Part shown: positions 42,588-54,219 of the stretch, one piece after another | How positions within the stretch are numbered: position 1 is the stretch's first letter | Layout of the letters: each line of letters starts with the position of its first letter | From: Isoperla grammatica | Taxonomy: Eukaryota; Arthropoda; Insecta; Plecoptera; Perlodidae | NCBI GenBank assembly: GCA_945910005.1 | Contig: OX246748.1 | Location: forward strand, 13,949,429 to 14,013,428 | DNA length: 64,000 nucleotides | Reading direction: 5' to 3' | Program-made: the position numbers and the translations under genes | The notes under the pieces: generated by a model | Databases searched by the model: none | The model's input: only the letters and a program-made list of their open reading frames with translations | What the model was told of the DNA's origin: nothing

Positions 42588-42815
42588 TTGATTGATTGAT
42601 TGATATTTGGGCTTAACGTCTTATATTTTTGCAACTTGGCTAATCAAGACGATGAGTGGGTGATAATGAAGATGAAATTGGGGGCTCTTTGTATGCAACT
42701 TGGGCTAATCGGACAAGAAAAGGGTACGGAGAGGACATCAATTCATCGCGTCTTACGATTGGCAGAGTCACCCTGAGCCAAATGATATTCTACCCCGGGT
42801 TCAGGACGGCAAACG
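42588..42815 (-). repeat. Family A (42588-42700) and a Family C 5' end (42740-42815)
   Basis: The C end reads gcgtcttacgattggcagag, then tctaccccgggttcaggacg. Confidence 0.65.
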
Positions 42816-43880
42816 ATGCGGTAAGATAAACAACTAAAACAGTCCCATGCCGCCACAGGCGAGTCGGTCGGGTGTCCGATGGTTTCAGCTCGTCTTTACG
42901 TCCCCTAAGTGTCGGCCATTCCGTCGCGGTTGTAAAACCAAGATGGCCGAGTGGGCATTATCTCCCTCGCGTCTTATCTGTTCCCGAACGCAGCCCATAT
43001 TGGACGCCGCGAACGACGCCCGGGAAATAAGACATCTTTCATTGGCGATTGCTACAGTCTTTTTTTACTTCGGTAATAACGGGTAACGGCCGCGCGCTCC
43101 GTGAAATATAGAAAGAAGGAAGGAAAGAAGGTTGAAATGGTTCGCCCTCTCCAGAAATACAGCCAATTTAAAAAGTTTTGTTTTGGACTTGCGAAACTTG
43201 CGAGGCGGAAAACTTTTATCGAATAAACAGTTACCATGGTATTGTTTTTAATTCCAGGGGCCATCACGGATGCAAATAAAAGACGGCAATAAACGCATTA
43301 GCCCCGATACTCGATATAGTTCCTCTTATCGTCGCCAGCCGACGCGTCGTTCGAGCCCAACTTCTCTTCAGAGACTGTATAGAGCGACTTCCACGAAATG
43401 CTGTAATTTATCGTTAACCTTGTCAAAATAAATTCACCCTCGCCATAATTTATCCCGGCGTATCGGAGAAGACGTCTGCTTCGGTTTGATTTTTATTAGA
43501 GGGTTGTTATTATTCTCTGATCGCATCTCGCGTCGGTCTCGTTTTTTGCGAGAGTGTCTGCGTCGCAATCATCCCTGGCCGGTCCGCGACTGATAAACCC
43601 ATCCCCTCTACTCTGCCATAAGACGAACATATCGTCGAGTGACGTCACTGTTTAATCTCTGACGCCGCTAATTGATTAATGTCGGGCTTAGCGACCGCGG
43701 TGACGGAGCGCGAGGCTAATCGCGACTATGAGCGATGGGGGTGTCTACTACTGAGTGGTGTTTCATTAGTTTCACTTGGGTTGTCTTTGCGCAGAGAGAG
43801 TTATCGGGATGATCTGTGATGTTTTGAGCGTGGATTTTGGATTGTTTGTGGTAAATTCTAAATAATTTTGATTATTTGAT
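42816..43880. other. Repeat-poor unique region
   Basis: About 1 kb of non-repetitive, medium-GC sequence. A heavily decayed A-like stretch (attaatgtcgggcttagcga, ggctaatcgcgactatgagc) lies at 43673-43735. No coding exon is convincing. It is a candidate for conserved non-coding sequence on the PRDM8 side of the window. Confidence 0.35.
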
Positions 43881-44345
43881 TACTTGTTGTTGGACGATGT
43901 AGTCGACAACTATGACGTCGAGGGATGATTGGATTGATTGTTTGATTGATTGATTTGATTGATATGTGGGATTAACGTCTCATATTCTTGCAACTTGGCT
44001 AAACGAGACGATGAGTGGGTGATATATGAAGATGAAATACGGGGCTGTTTGGAGAAAAGGGGCAAGTAGGAGGGAGCGTGAGGAAAGGGGAAAGGGGAGG
44101 AAAGGGGATTGGGATGTGGACTGCACTTCGTCAGACTTCTCCACCTCGACCAGTCCGGCTAGGGTGGCCCTACCAGAAGCATACGCTTCCGCCGGCATAG
44201 CTCTCGGGATCAACAAAGCACGCAAACCTGCCCACCACGATAAGGTAGCAGTCCCTGGGAGAAAAGGGGCAAGTAGAAGGGCTGGGAGAAGAAGTGGAAG
44301 GGGAGAAATAAGAGGGATGCGGACTGCATTACACCCAGGTCATGC
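43880..44345 (-). repeat. Family C tip and Family A copies
   Basis: C tip at 43884-43925. Full A at 43930-44258. An A middle fragment at 44259-44320 runs into a C-type end. Confidence 0.7.
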
Positions 44346-44802
44346 GACGTCGGGTACCCCGGGCCTATAGACGGGCAGTTACCTCTCTCGCAAGGCCCAG
44401 TTAACACGTGCCGCAACTCACTTCCATTGGTTTTGTTTCGCGAAATTTCTCCCATAAATCTTCGCTTTCCAATAAACATGTCCGTATTTCTTCCGAGGAA
44501 ATTGATTGAATATCTAAATAACGACTCCGTAAAGTTATCGCAGCCCGCGAACCGGAACTTCAAAGTTATTAGTTATAAAGTTTACCGGAAGCTGTTCTCA
44601 ACGTATAACTTACTCTTGTATGTCTACGGACGACCGGTTATAGAAATCTAAATCGAATATCAAGAGCATTCGAACATCTTTCACGAATCGAGACACCATT
44701 CGAACAGCAACGACTTGATGTGTGTTGTAAAAAGCACGAGCAACTTATAATAAAACGTCTTACATGTATACAACGAATAAAATTGTTTTAAACAACAAGA
44801 TT
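44346..44802. other. Unassigned sequence
   Basis: No gene seen. A plus frame of 74 codons (44427-44651) has ordinary composition but no support. Confidence 0.3.
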
Positions 44803-45303
44803 GATATTTAAGCTTAACGTCTTATATATTTGCAACTTGGCTAATCAAGACGATGAATGGGTGATAATGAAGATGTAATTGGGGGCTCTTTGGAGGAAAG
44901 GGGCAACTAGGATTGATTGATATTTGGGCTTAACGTCTCATATTTTTTGCAACGAGGCTAATCGAGACAATGAGTGGGTGATATATGAAGATTTAATATG
45001 GGGCTGTTTGGAGGAAAGGGGCAAGTAGGAGGGAGCGTGAGGAAAGGGGAAAGGGGTTGAAAGGGGATTGGGGTGTGGACTGCACTTCGTCTGACTTCTC
45101 CTCCTCGACCAGTCCGGCTAGGGTGGCCCTATACCAGAAGCATACGCTTCCGCCGGATTTGATTATTTGGGCTTAACGTCTCATATTTTTGCAACGAGGC
45201 TAATCGAGACAATGAGTGGGTGACGCTTCCGCCGGCATAGCTCTCGGGATCAACAAAGCACGCAAACCTGACCACCACGATAAGGTAGCAGTCCTTGGGC
45301 AGG
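44803..45303 (-). repeat. Family A copies, one split by a 66-bp tip with 13-bp target duplication
   Basis: A partial copy lies at 44803-44910. A full copy lies at 44914-45303, interrupted at 45157-45222 by atttgattatttgggctt to aatgagtgggtg. The host sequence acgcttccgccgg is duplicated (45144-45156 and 45223-45235). Confidence 0.85.
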
Positions 45304-45887
45304 ACAAGTAAGACGTAAGGGGAGGAAAAGGGAAAAGAGAGTAAAACTTGAAGGAAAGGAACAAGTAGAATGATTATTAAATGTTTAGGGGTGAACAGTT
45401 TGAAATATGCAAAAGAAGATAGGTCGGATGGAAAGGGGCGGACCTTATTTAGTCACCTCTTACAACCCGCAGAGTTATGATTGATATTTGGGCTTAACGT
45501 CTCATATTTTTGCAACGAGGCTAATCGAGACAATGAGTGGGTGATAGATGAAGATGCAATAGGGGGCTGTTTGGAGGAAAGGGGCAAGTAGGAGGTTGGT
45601 TACCACAAAGAAAATTACACCACGCATAAAAATTAAAGGATTTTATGTAACAAATTTTAACAGACCAGATAAATTACGGATGTAGAAATAAATTGAACCT
45701 TTACCTAAAACTGTGCCTGCACCTGAGAGGGAAGACAAACAGCATCTCTCCTGGTTACTAATTACTACTAATTACTACTAATTAAACTCAGTATAAATTC
45801 TCTTCCTATACCTTCATGTGATGGGTAGGCCTACATTTGAACAGTTCTTTTTGCTCAACATATACCGCATTTAATTCCAGCTTATCT
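45304..45887. repeat. C-type end, Family A (45480-45600) and unassigned sequence
   Basis: The C-type end is at 45445-45480. 45601-45887 is AT-rich with a triplicated ttactaatta at about 45760-45785. No gene. Confidence 0.5.
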
Positions 45888-46110
45888 TTAATTTATTGAG
45901 TTTAAGGGCGCGTCAACCAGTTAGGTCATTTTGCGCCACCAAGATGGTGTTTTGCAAGCTAAATGATTGATATTTGGGCTTAGCGTCTCATATTTTTGCA
46001 ACGAGAATTAAGGAACTATGAAAGTAGAAATTATGTTTTAATTTTATATGTGTTAAATTAAAGTTATTTTGTATTTAATGTTCGTTGTAATGTATTTTTT
46101 TAAATTGTTG
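45888..46110 (-). repeat. Family B end interrupted by a 41-bp Family A tip
   Basis: B reads gcaagctaaat before and aattaaggaactatg after the insert at 45965-46005 (gattgatatttgggctta to tttttgcaacgag). There is no visible target duplication. This is the shortest A insert seen with clear ends. Confidence 0.75.
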
Positions 46111-46711
46111 GAAAAACTGTGTGCGTAAACAAACATTTCAATGAAGCAAATTAAAAAATACTCTCTTGTAAAAATTAACTTTCCCGTTGTTCTTTTCCAG
46201 TTGAGATGATTCATGGTCCAAATTAAATATTCCATATTAATTTTATCGCAATAATGTTTTCGTGCCAGACCGCAGCTAAATCTGTGCAGGCCTAACAAGA
46301 CGCGACCTTAAACAACAATTCACCATTGCGAAGTATAAAATTCCCTCACGTGAAAAATCTCTACGATATATTTCATCCCATTTAAACGAATCCGTTATGT
46401 CAGAATTTAATTAATACAATTTTTTAATAAAAGCAGTTTCGCTTAGGCTGTCTTTTTATAAAGATAAGCGTCCATATTACTTTATTCCCGGTGTCGTGTT
46501 TATGTAAATGGGTGACGGCAATTAGTTACATTGTCAGACGCGAGCGGCGCGCGTAGTCTGACGTGCACCGATAGCGGAGCCGCCCTTATAAATAACACTT
46601 TCCCTTATGGGGGGGGGGGGGGGGGGGTAGAATAAGCCAAGCGGGCATTGTTTGACACACGCTGCGCCTCCGAGGGGCTCATCTACCTGCGTGGGTGGGT
46701 CTAGTTGTTTA
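46111..46711. other. Unique AT-rich sequence, then poly-G
   Basis: 46111-46600 is non-repetitive. A poly-G run of about 18 lies at 46610-46627. No gene seen. Confidence 0.4.
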
Positions 46712-46717
46712 CGTCCA

Positions 46718-46757
<40 letters not shown>

Positions 46758-47395
46758 TGGTGTTTAACGCCGTACTCGACAGCTGAGTCGTATGACGGCG
46801 GGGGAGGATTGGAGAGAAGGGACAAGTAGGAGGAAGAAGAACAAGCAAAATTGGATTCAAATGGGTAAATTGATTGATCGATGGATATTTGGGTTTAACG
46901 TCTCATATTTTTGCAACGTGGCTAATCGAGACGATGTGTGGGTGAAATATGAAGATGAAGATGTTTGGAGGAAAGGGGCAAGTAGGTGGGCCGGAGGAAA
47001 AGGGAAAAGGGAGGAAGAGGAAAAGGAAAAGGGGCGGAAATCGAGAGGAGTGGGTGAAAGTTGAAAAAGATGGGGGAGTTTGGATGATAATGATAATGAT
47101 ATTTGGGCTTAACGTCTCATATTTCTGCAACGAGGCTAATCGAGACAATGAGTGGGTGATAATAAAGATGAAATTGGGGGCTTTTTGGAGGAAAGGGGCA
47201 AGTAGGGGGACGCGTGAGGAAAGGGGAGGAAGGGGAGGAAAGGGGATTGGGGTGTGGACTGCATTTCGTCTGACTTCTCCTCCTCGACCAGTCCGGCTAG
47301 GGTGGCCCTACCAGAAGCATACGCTTCCTCCGGCATAGCTCTCGGGATCATCAAAGCACGCAAACCTGCCCACCACGATAAGGTAAAGGGGCAAG
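46712..47395 (-). repeat. (ATT)n-tailed Family C tip and Family A copies
   Basis: (TTA)n at 46715-46756 leads into tttggtgtttaacgccgtac (C tip, to 46800). A-type copies lie at 46870-47080 and 47085-47385 (full, lacking the last bases). Confidence 0.75.
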
Positions 47396-47640
47396 TAGGA
47401 GGGTGGGGAGGAAAGGGGAAGGAGGAGGAAAAGGGAGTGGGGGAAAATATCAATAGTAATATTGTCGCTTCATACAATCTAATACCTCTTACTCTCACTG
47501 TTTTCCCGGTGTATCAAACCGTATTGCCACACACAACATCAATCATTAATAAATGAATCAAACACTTCCGAGTCGGACAGCGCCGAAGTCACTTCACATG
47601 ACTGAGTCAAAGAATCGCGCCAAAACATCCACCCACCCCC
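47396..47640. other. A middle fragment and unassigned sequence
   Basis: 47388-47445 is a purine-rich A middle. The rest shows no gene. Confidence 0.4.
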
Positions 47641-47960
47641 CTCCCACGATTTCCATTCATCGCTCACATCGCACAGAATAAATTAAGTGATTATCTCGTC
47701 GTCCCCTCGTTGCTACACGACACACCATGTCTAACCAATCACCACACTCGATTAGTCAACGCTAATGTGACGTCATCGTTAGACTCGCATTCGCTACGAC
47801 ATCCGTGGCCAATCGGCGCGGCGCACGCTCGACTTTCGCCACGCGGGGTGACCTTGGCAAGGCTTGCTTGGCCGCGTGACGTCACGAGGGAGTCCCGAGA
47901 TGTGTTCACTGTTTCGAGCAAAGCACAACGCTACCACAAACACCCCGAACAAAGTTGACA
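47641..47960. promoter_or_regulatory. GC-rich island with two perfect CREs
   Basis: TGACGTCA occurs at 47768-47775 and 47877-47884, 109 bp apart, around a GCCAAT box (about 47808) and CpG-dense sequence (atcggcgcggcgcacgctcg). It is unique in the window and free of Family A-E sequence. It could be a cAMP-responsive promoter or enhancer. No transcript is identified. Confidence 0.4.
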
Positions 47961-48344
47961 AAATATCTGTCAAGCAAGTTTACCCCATACGCATGTGAAA
48001 TTATAATATATGTTTTACAGATGTTCTGTATTTGTAATAAAAATATGTTGAAATGTTAATGCTGTTTCGTTTCAATTATTTTTAATACGAAACAAAACAA
48101 TCAATGTTTTCTCAAACTATTATTCTTTCTTTTATTGTTTGTTATTGTGTGTGTGGGTGTAAGGCGAAGGGGAGTTTTCAGATTATGAGCGCGGTTTTAT
48201 TATTTGTGTTTTACGAGGTACTCAAACGTTCAGTCACAAAAATATTAAAATTACGATTTAACATTTCAAATGTTTATGTAAAGATTTGGGGAGGGATATC
48301 TAATAGAAATATGTCTAACTCCTAAATCTGCTTCCCAAACAGTT
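47961..48344. other. AT-rich unassigned sequence
   Basis: A 73-codon plus frame (48104-48325) begins with a hydrophobic stretch. There is no other support. Confidence 0.3.
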
Positions 48345-49020
48345 CTGATTTGAATTTATTGGGTTTAAGGGCGCTTCAACCAGTTAGGTCATTTTGCGCC
48401 ACCAAGATGGTGTTTTGCAAGCTAAATAATTAAGTAACCATGAAAGAAGTAACTAATTTTTTAATTGTATATGAATGAAATTAAGTAATTTAATTGGTTT
48501 CATTATGTGATATGACGTCTGCAGAGAATTAGATGCATTAAACATCTCGGGGGTCGTCATAAGGCGAGGGAGGGCAGCGCCAAGTGGAAGGTTTTGATTA
48601 TTTGGGCTTAACGTCTCATATTTTTGCAACGAGGCTAATCGAGACAATGAGTGGGTGATATATGAAGATGAAATAGGGGGCTGTTTGGAGGAAAGGGGCC
48701 AATAGGAAGGCGGGGTGGAAAGGGGAAGGGGGAGGAAAGGGGATTGGGGTGTGGACTGCATTTCGTCTGACTCCTCCTCCTCGACCAGTCCGGCTAGGGT
48801 GGCCCTACCAGAAGCATACGCTTCCGCCGGCATAGCTCCAGGAATCATCAAAGCGCACAAACCTGCCCACCACGATAAGGTAGCAGTCCCTGGGCAGGTT
48901 CCCAAGTGGAAGGATGGGGGGGGGGGGGGGGAGGGGGAGGGGGGGGGGGGGGGGAAGAAGAGACAAGGTTTTCTTTTGCCACGAAGAGTCACCCTGGGCC
49001 TATTCTACCGCGGCCGAAGA
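48345..49020 (-). repeat. Family B end, full-length Family A, poly-G and Family C 5' end
   Basis: B at 48345-48500; full A at 48595-48900 (ends ctgggcagg); poly-G with A interruptions at 48917-48953; C 5' end at 48975-49030. Confidence 0.75.
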
Positions 49021-49440
49021 CGTGTTTCTCACCCGTTAGGTAACATGACGTGAACATTCATAATTATAATTCATAATTAATATTTAACACTCTATACTAA
49101 AGTATTTCATGATTTGTAAATGGTTGTAGTGCGTCATGATGAAAATGTACACAACAAAGCGTGAAACTCGAGCGCTAACACGACATGAATGGACGGACAC
49201 ACGCGTGGAAATATGCTCGCAAAGATGTTGGCTGCCCGTATTGAATAATTCAGCCGCTCCGCTGTTGTCGTCGCGACCATCATTCATAGATTCACCACGC
49301 GGAGCGCTGATCAGTCACACCCCAACCCCCGTGGCTGATGTCGTGGGAAGACGCGGCCCGCCCGGCAGCGAGGGCTAGCGAGACGACGCTTGCAGTTAGC
49401 AAATACTTTAAAAGACTCTTTGCTAATATAGGGAACGTAT
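49021..49440. other. Unassigned sequence
   Basis: Moderately GC-rich after 49180. No gene is convincing. Confidence 0.35.
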
Positions 49441-50021
49441 GTTTTATTATTTGTTGTTTAACGAAGTACTCAACAACTATGGTCATGACGTCGGGGGGTG
49501 ATTGGAGAAAGAGGACAATTTGAATTTATTGGGTTTAAGGGCGCTTCAACCAGTTAGGTCATTTTGCGCCACCAAGATGGTGTTTTGCAAGCTAAGTAAT
49601 CAAGTAACTATGAAAGTAGTAATTATGTTTTAATTTTATATGAATTTCATTTATATTATTTTATATTTATAATTGGTTGTATTTAAAATTGTTGGAAAAA
49701 CTGTGTGCGGACAAGAAATTTTAAAAGTTTATCACAATTCTCGTATGACAAAAGTTCTTCATACAACGGGGAAAGATTTAATTGTGTTTTCAACACATCA
49801 TGTTTGGTACATTCTGACAATATGTGACGTACATTCAGAGTAACGTCACAAGTGTCACATTTTGGGACAACTTTTTCTCTAGTGAGGAGATAGCCATGAG
49901 TCAAACGAGTGTGGCCAATGCGAACCCGTGCCCACACAACCTCTTCCCGGCGAGAAAGACGGGAAGATGGAGGCCGAACTTTATTGATTAATTTAGGCAT
50001 CACACTGTGCAACTTGTTCAA
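49441..50021 (-). mobile_element. Family C tip and Family B non-LTR element with C-terminal ORF
   Basis: C tip at 49448-49510. B at 49518-50021 keeps the minus-strand ORF 49683-50021 (RREEVVWARVRIGHTRLTHG, CDTCDVTLNVRHILSEC, ending LLKFLVRTQFFQQF). It is nearly identical to 23131-23612 and extends a few codons further upstream (MNKLHSV). RT and endonuclease are missing. Confidence 0.75.
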
Positions 50022-50480
50022 GGAGGAGGATTATTTATTTATTTATTTATTATTTGGGCTTAACGTCTCATATTTCTGCAACTTGGCTAATCGAGACTAT
50101 GAGTGGGTGATAGAATTAAGAGAAAGAACAGATTGATTGATATTTGGGCTTAACGTCTCATATTTCTGCAACGAGGCTAATCGAGACAATGAGGAAAAAG
50201 AGAAGATCTCATTTATTTGCCTCTTACGACTAGCAGAGTCATCAAAGGCCCAATTACACAACGGGCCTCCGGGCAAATTTCTACGATGATTGATTGATTG
50301 ATATTTGGGCTTAACGTCTCATATTATTGCAAATTGGCTAATCGAGACAATGAGTGGGTGAAATATGAAGATGAAATAGAGGGCTCTTTGGAGGAAAGGG
50401 GCAAGTAGGAGGGCGGGGAGGGTCGGGGAAGGGGAGGATCAGAGAAAGGGGGAAGACGTGGGAGAAAAAAGGGAAAGATG
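50022..50480 (-). repeat. Family A copies and a C-type 5' end
   Basis: A at 50040-50130, 50131-50195 and 50287-50480. C end at 50215-50280. Confidence 0.7.
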
Positions 50481-50486
50481 AGGAAG

Positions 50487-50672
50487 CTCTTACCATCATG
50501 CTAACGAGGCCGGAAGAGGCACCTCTTACGACTGGCAGAGTCACTCTGGGTCTATTCTACCCCGGGCCGTGACGGGGCAAGAGTTAGCACAGACATATGG
50601 CACAATATCTCTTCTCCAGCCAGCAGTAATAACTCTTAGCTCTTACCATCATGCTAACGAGGCCGGAAGAGA
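50487..50672. repeat. 33-bp direct repeats flanking a C-type 5' end
   Basis: gctcttaccatcatgctaac followed by gaggccggaagag occurs at 50487-50519 and 50638-50670. Between them lies a C 5' end (ctcttacgactggcagag, ctaccccgggccgtgacgg) plus about 65 bp. The arrangement looks like a long target duplication or a local tandem duplication. Confidence 0.6.
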
Positions 50673-50805
50673 ATTTGTTATTTCCCAACGTCTGTTTTTA
50701 TGTTTTATTTCGGTCTGGTTGATGTTTTATTCAACGCTCCGTTCTGTTCTGTTAGACGCGGAGCCATTTCGTTCCATTGTGAGCGATCAATATCTGGATC
50801 GGTTA

Positions 50806-50925
50806 TACTTACAGGACACCGTACGTTACCCGGACTTAAGTATAGGTGAGAACTTACAGGACACCGTACGGTACCCGGACTTAAGTAGGTGAGAACTTAC
50901 AGGACAAGATACGGTACCCGGGACC
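50806..50925. repeat. About 41-bp tandem repeat with GTACGGTACC palindrome
   Basis: acttacaggacaccgtacg, then ttacccggacttaagta occurs three times, the last ending in a C-type sequence. Confidence 0.75.
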
Positions 50926-51644
50926 AAGCAGAGCTACCTTGGTGGGTGGACCTATTCGTCCCTGGGTCCGGCAGAGACCGAAAACAACGTCAGAGTCCTC
51001 ACTTGATGTTCTTTGGAATCTACGAATTAAACTAGAAAATAAACGCTCCGTTATTAATTCTAGATAATGTCTGTTTTTCCAAATGCACCCCCCGCATTTG
51101 CATATGAATAAATTGAGATAAAATATGGTGGACATAAATATGGATCTAGTATAATCTTTGTACAGGGGAATAAATTAACCACGAGCGTTGAGACTGCTGG
51201 AGTCAAATTAGCCGAAACATCTCCGCATTTGCATAAATATGTCGTCTTAGAGGCATAAATCACTCGTGCCCGCTATACTTATGCTCTCGCCAACCAGCGC
51301 AGACAAAACACTCGCAAACAATGTGAGGAATAATTAAGTTTACTATATTTTTTGTTGTTTTGCTCTCTTGTATTTTTAGAAGGGAAAACAGATTTTCCGG
51401 AGTCTCCTCTACAAGTTATTGCGTTGTATACTAGAGTAATGCGTCCACTTTGCGGGGTTCTTGCGCGGGTGTCATGTATATATAGGTATGCCGTGGCAGG
51501 AGTTGTATTGATGGGGGCCGAGACTGATCCCCGACTGATTGAATCCAATCTAAGTCTCCTGCCTCGATCTATGTACACGAATAAAAATAATTACGTGGAT
51601 TAAACCCGAAAAACATGTATAACGTTAATTACATCAGATATATT
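50926..51644. other. Unassigned sequence with one acceptor-led open frame
   Basis: A plus frame (51352-51603, ending YTNKNNYVD) follows a ttgtatttttag acceptor-like site. There is no conserved motif. Probably chance. Confidence 0.3.
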
Positions 51645-52015
51645 TGAATTTTTGAATTTGAATTTGAATTTGAATTTATTGGGTTTAAGGGCGCTTCAAC
51701 CAGTTAGGTTGAATTTATTGGGTTTAAGGGCGCTTCAACCATTTGCGCCACCAAGATGGTGTTTTGCAAGCGTAGTAATTAAGTAACCATGAAAGAAGTA
51801 ATTAATGTTTTAATTTTATATGAATTAAATTTAAGTAATTTTATATTTAATATTGGTTGTATTGTATTTTTTTAAATTGTTGGAAAAACTGTGTGCGGAC
51901 AAGAAATTTTAAAAGTTTATCTCAATTCTCGTATGACAGAAGTTCTTCATACAACGGGGAAAGCTTTAATTGTGTTTTCAACACATCATGTTTGGTACAT
52001 TCTGACAATACGTGA
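51645..52015 (-). repeat. Family B end, nested double copy
   Basis: A four-fold gaattt tail and a 50-bp B tip (cttcaaccagttaggt) are interrupted by a second tip (tgaatttattggg again). The 3' UTR and stop-proximal coding part follow. The ORF ends at 52013, where an A fragment is joined. Confidence 0.7.
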
Positions 52016-52720
52016 AAGGGGACTGGGGTGTGGACTGCACTTCGTCTGACTTCTCCTCGATCAGTCCGGTGAGATATGAAGATGAAAGGACATTGGAGGA
52101 TGATTGATTGATATTTGGGCTTAACGTCTCATATTTTTGCAACGAGGCTAATCGAGACAATGAGTGGGTGATATATGAAGATGAAATAGGGGGCTGTTTG
52201 GTGGAAAGGGGCAAGTAGGACGGAGCGTGAAGAAAGAGGAAAGGGGAGGATAGGGGTTAAGGTGTGGACTGCACTTCGTCTGACTTCTCCTCCTCGACCA
52301 GTCCGGCTAGGGTGGCCCTACCAGAAGCATACGCTTCCGCCGGCATAGCTCTCGGTATCAGCAAAGCACCCAAACCTGCCCACCACGATAAGGTAGCAGT
52401 CCCTGGGCAATTGGAGGAAAGACAGGTAGAATGCAAAAAGAAATAACTAAAGGGGTTTAAAGGGATTAATGACTGGAAAGAGTGGATAGAATTGCCCCAT
52501 TTCGTCGCCTCTTGCATTACTGGCATTGTCACCTTGACAATATTCTACCCCAATCCAGACGGGGCTGAAATAGATTATTATTTGGTGATAGTGATAGATA
52601 TTTGGGCTTCACGTCTCATATTTTTGCAACGAGGCTAATCGAGACAATGAGTGGGTGAATTAAGAAGATAATGGGGGGTGTTTAACGCCGTACTCGACAA
52701 CTAGGTCATATACCGCCTGG
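52016..52720 (-). repeat. Family A copies and C end
   Basis: A 5'-side fragment at 52016-52080; full A at 52100-52410; C 5' end at 52495-52565; A/C tip chimera at 52585-52720. Confidence 0.7.
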
Positions 52721-53105
52721 ACCTAGGAAATACACTTGCGTTTGAATGTACAGTCTACACACTTACGGGTCGAACCCACTAACAGCATTGAGATGGGTTT
52801 TGGACGCCAACCCCCCCCCCCCCCCCCCCCCCAACCCCAACCACGACGGACGACGCCCCACAAAAACAAACAACACCGTCCCCCCCCGCCCCCGCCCGCA
52901 ACCCCCGTCCCGGACAAAGAAATTTATTAAAGTGAAAGCCATGGTTTTCGTTAAAGGCTAATATTCCATAAGTCATAGCGGGTGAACTGAACAATATTTT
53001 ATTGAAATGTATCGGTTCCTATTAGCAGATTGGCCCTCTACTCCGTCCGCTAAGACACCCCTGCTCCGCTCTCAGCCTAAGTGGATTCATATGAACCAGA
53101 TTTAT
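52721..53105. other. Poly-C tract and unassigned sequence
   Basis: A run of 22 C lies at 52811-52832, followed by C-rich CCCCCCGCCC sequence. No gene seen. Confidence 0.45.
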
Positions 53106-53345
53106 AGTTATGGCTTCGGCTAAACCTTTTTGTCAAATCTGTTTCTGTGCCACGTTTTGGGCAGAGAGTTCCAAAACCTCGGTGGCATATGCGACATTTC
53201 ATACAGCGATATATCAAAAACTTAATTTAGTAAAGTGGTGGACCTTGTCGGTGGCTGGGCTAGACGGACATACGGACAGACGGACAGACGGACAGACGGA
53301 CAGACGGACAGACGGACAGACGGACAGACAGACGGACGCGTAGCG
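53106..53345. repeat. (GACGGACA)n microsatellite with unassigned left flank
   Basis: About 70 bp of acggacag repeats at 53268-53338. A plus frame (53110-53343) reads into it and becomes DRRTDGQT repeats. It is not taken as a gene. Confidence 0.7.
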
Positions 53346-53439
53346 CGATCAACGGAATCAATGGTGGTGAGAATGACGGGGGCACATGGGATGTGGTACT
53401 GAAGAGTTTCTTGCCTCTCTTATCTATTCAATTATCATT

Positions 53440-53720
53440 TGAAATTAATTTGTTTTAAGACCGCGTAAACCACTTAAGTCATTTCGCGCCACCGAGAAGT
53501 TTTGTAATTTTTAAGTTATTACTTTTTTTTTTAATTTTGCGACGTACTCGACAACTAGGCCATACGACGTAGGGGGATGTTTGGAGGAAAGGGATAAGTA
53601 GGACGTAAAGAAGAGGAAAAGGGAGTGGGAAGGATGTGGACTGCATTTCGTCTGGCTTCTCCCTCTCGACCTGTCCGGCTCCGCTAGGGTGGCCCTACCA
53701 GAAGCATACGCTTCCGCCGC
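53440..53720 (-). repeat. D-like end and a C-tip/A-body chimera
   Basis: D-like end at 53450-53515 (aagaccgcgtaaaccactta, catttcgcgccaccgag). 53530-53720 has a C tip (gcgacgtactcgacaactag) on an A middle and A 5' part (tccggctccgctagggtggc). Confidence 0.6.
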
Positions 53721-54125
53721 CATGTAAATGGAAAACAAATAGAGTGAATGGGATGAATGAATGAGACGTTGATTTTTGTCAGTGTATAAGTTGAAAGTTT
53801 TAAGTTAATCATATTTATTTGTAATCAATTTGTACTTAATTAATTAAGTAACTTATTTGTATTTCTACTTAGTAATAGTAGGTTGGATGTAAGAGAAGGC
53901 CCAACTGGCCTTAATCCCGCCTTCAATAAAGACCATTATCTATCTATCTCGGGATCACTAAAGCACACAAACCTGCCCACCAGAACATGGGCAGAGAAAT
54001 TCTCGTAAAGATAGATAGATATTTGGGCTTAACGTCTTATATTTTTGCAACCTGGCTAATCGAGACGATGAGTGGGTGAAATATGAAGATAAAAAGGGGG
54101 ATGTTTGGAGAAAAGGGGCAAGTAC
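53721..54125. other. Unassigned sequence and Family A fragments
   Basis: An A 5'-end piece at 53948-53985 and a 3'-side copy at 54008-54125. 53740-53940 is AT-rich. AATAAA occurs at 53925. Confidence 0.45.
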
Positions 54126-54219
54126 ATAAATTATCTATTAGTTTCTCGATTTATTTAAAATTGAAATAAATGCTTTACTAGCTCGTTTTCCACCCTGAGA
54201 TGCAGACGTGGAGTAAGAG

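Noticed and set aside
53110..53343. 77-codon frame with DRRTDGQT repeats
   Set aside because: The second half is the (GACGGACA)n microsatellite, and the first half has no support.
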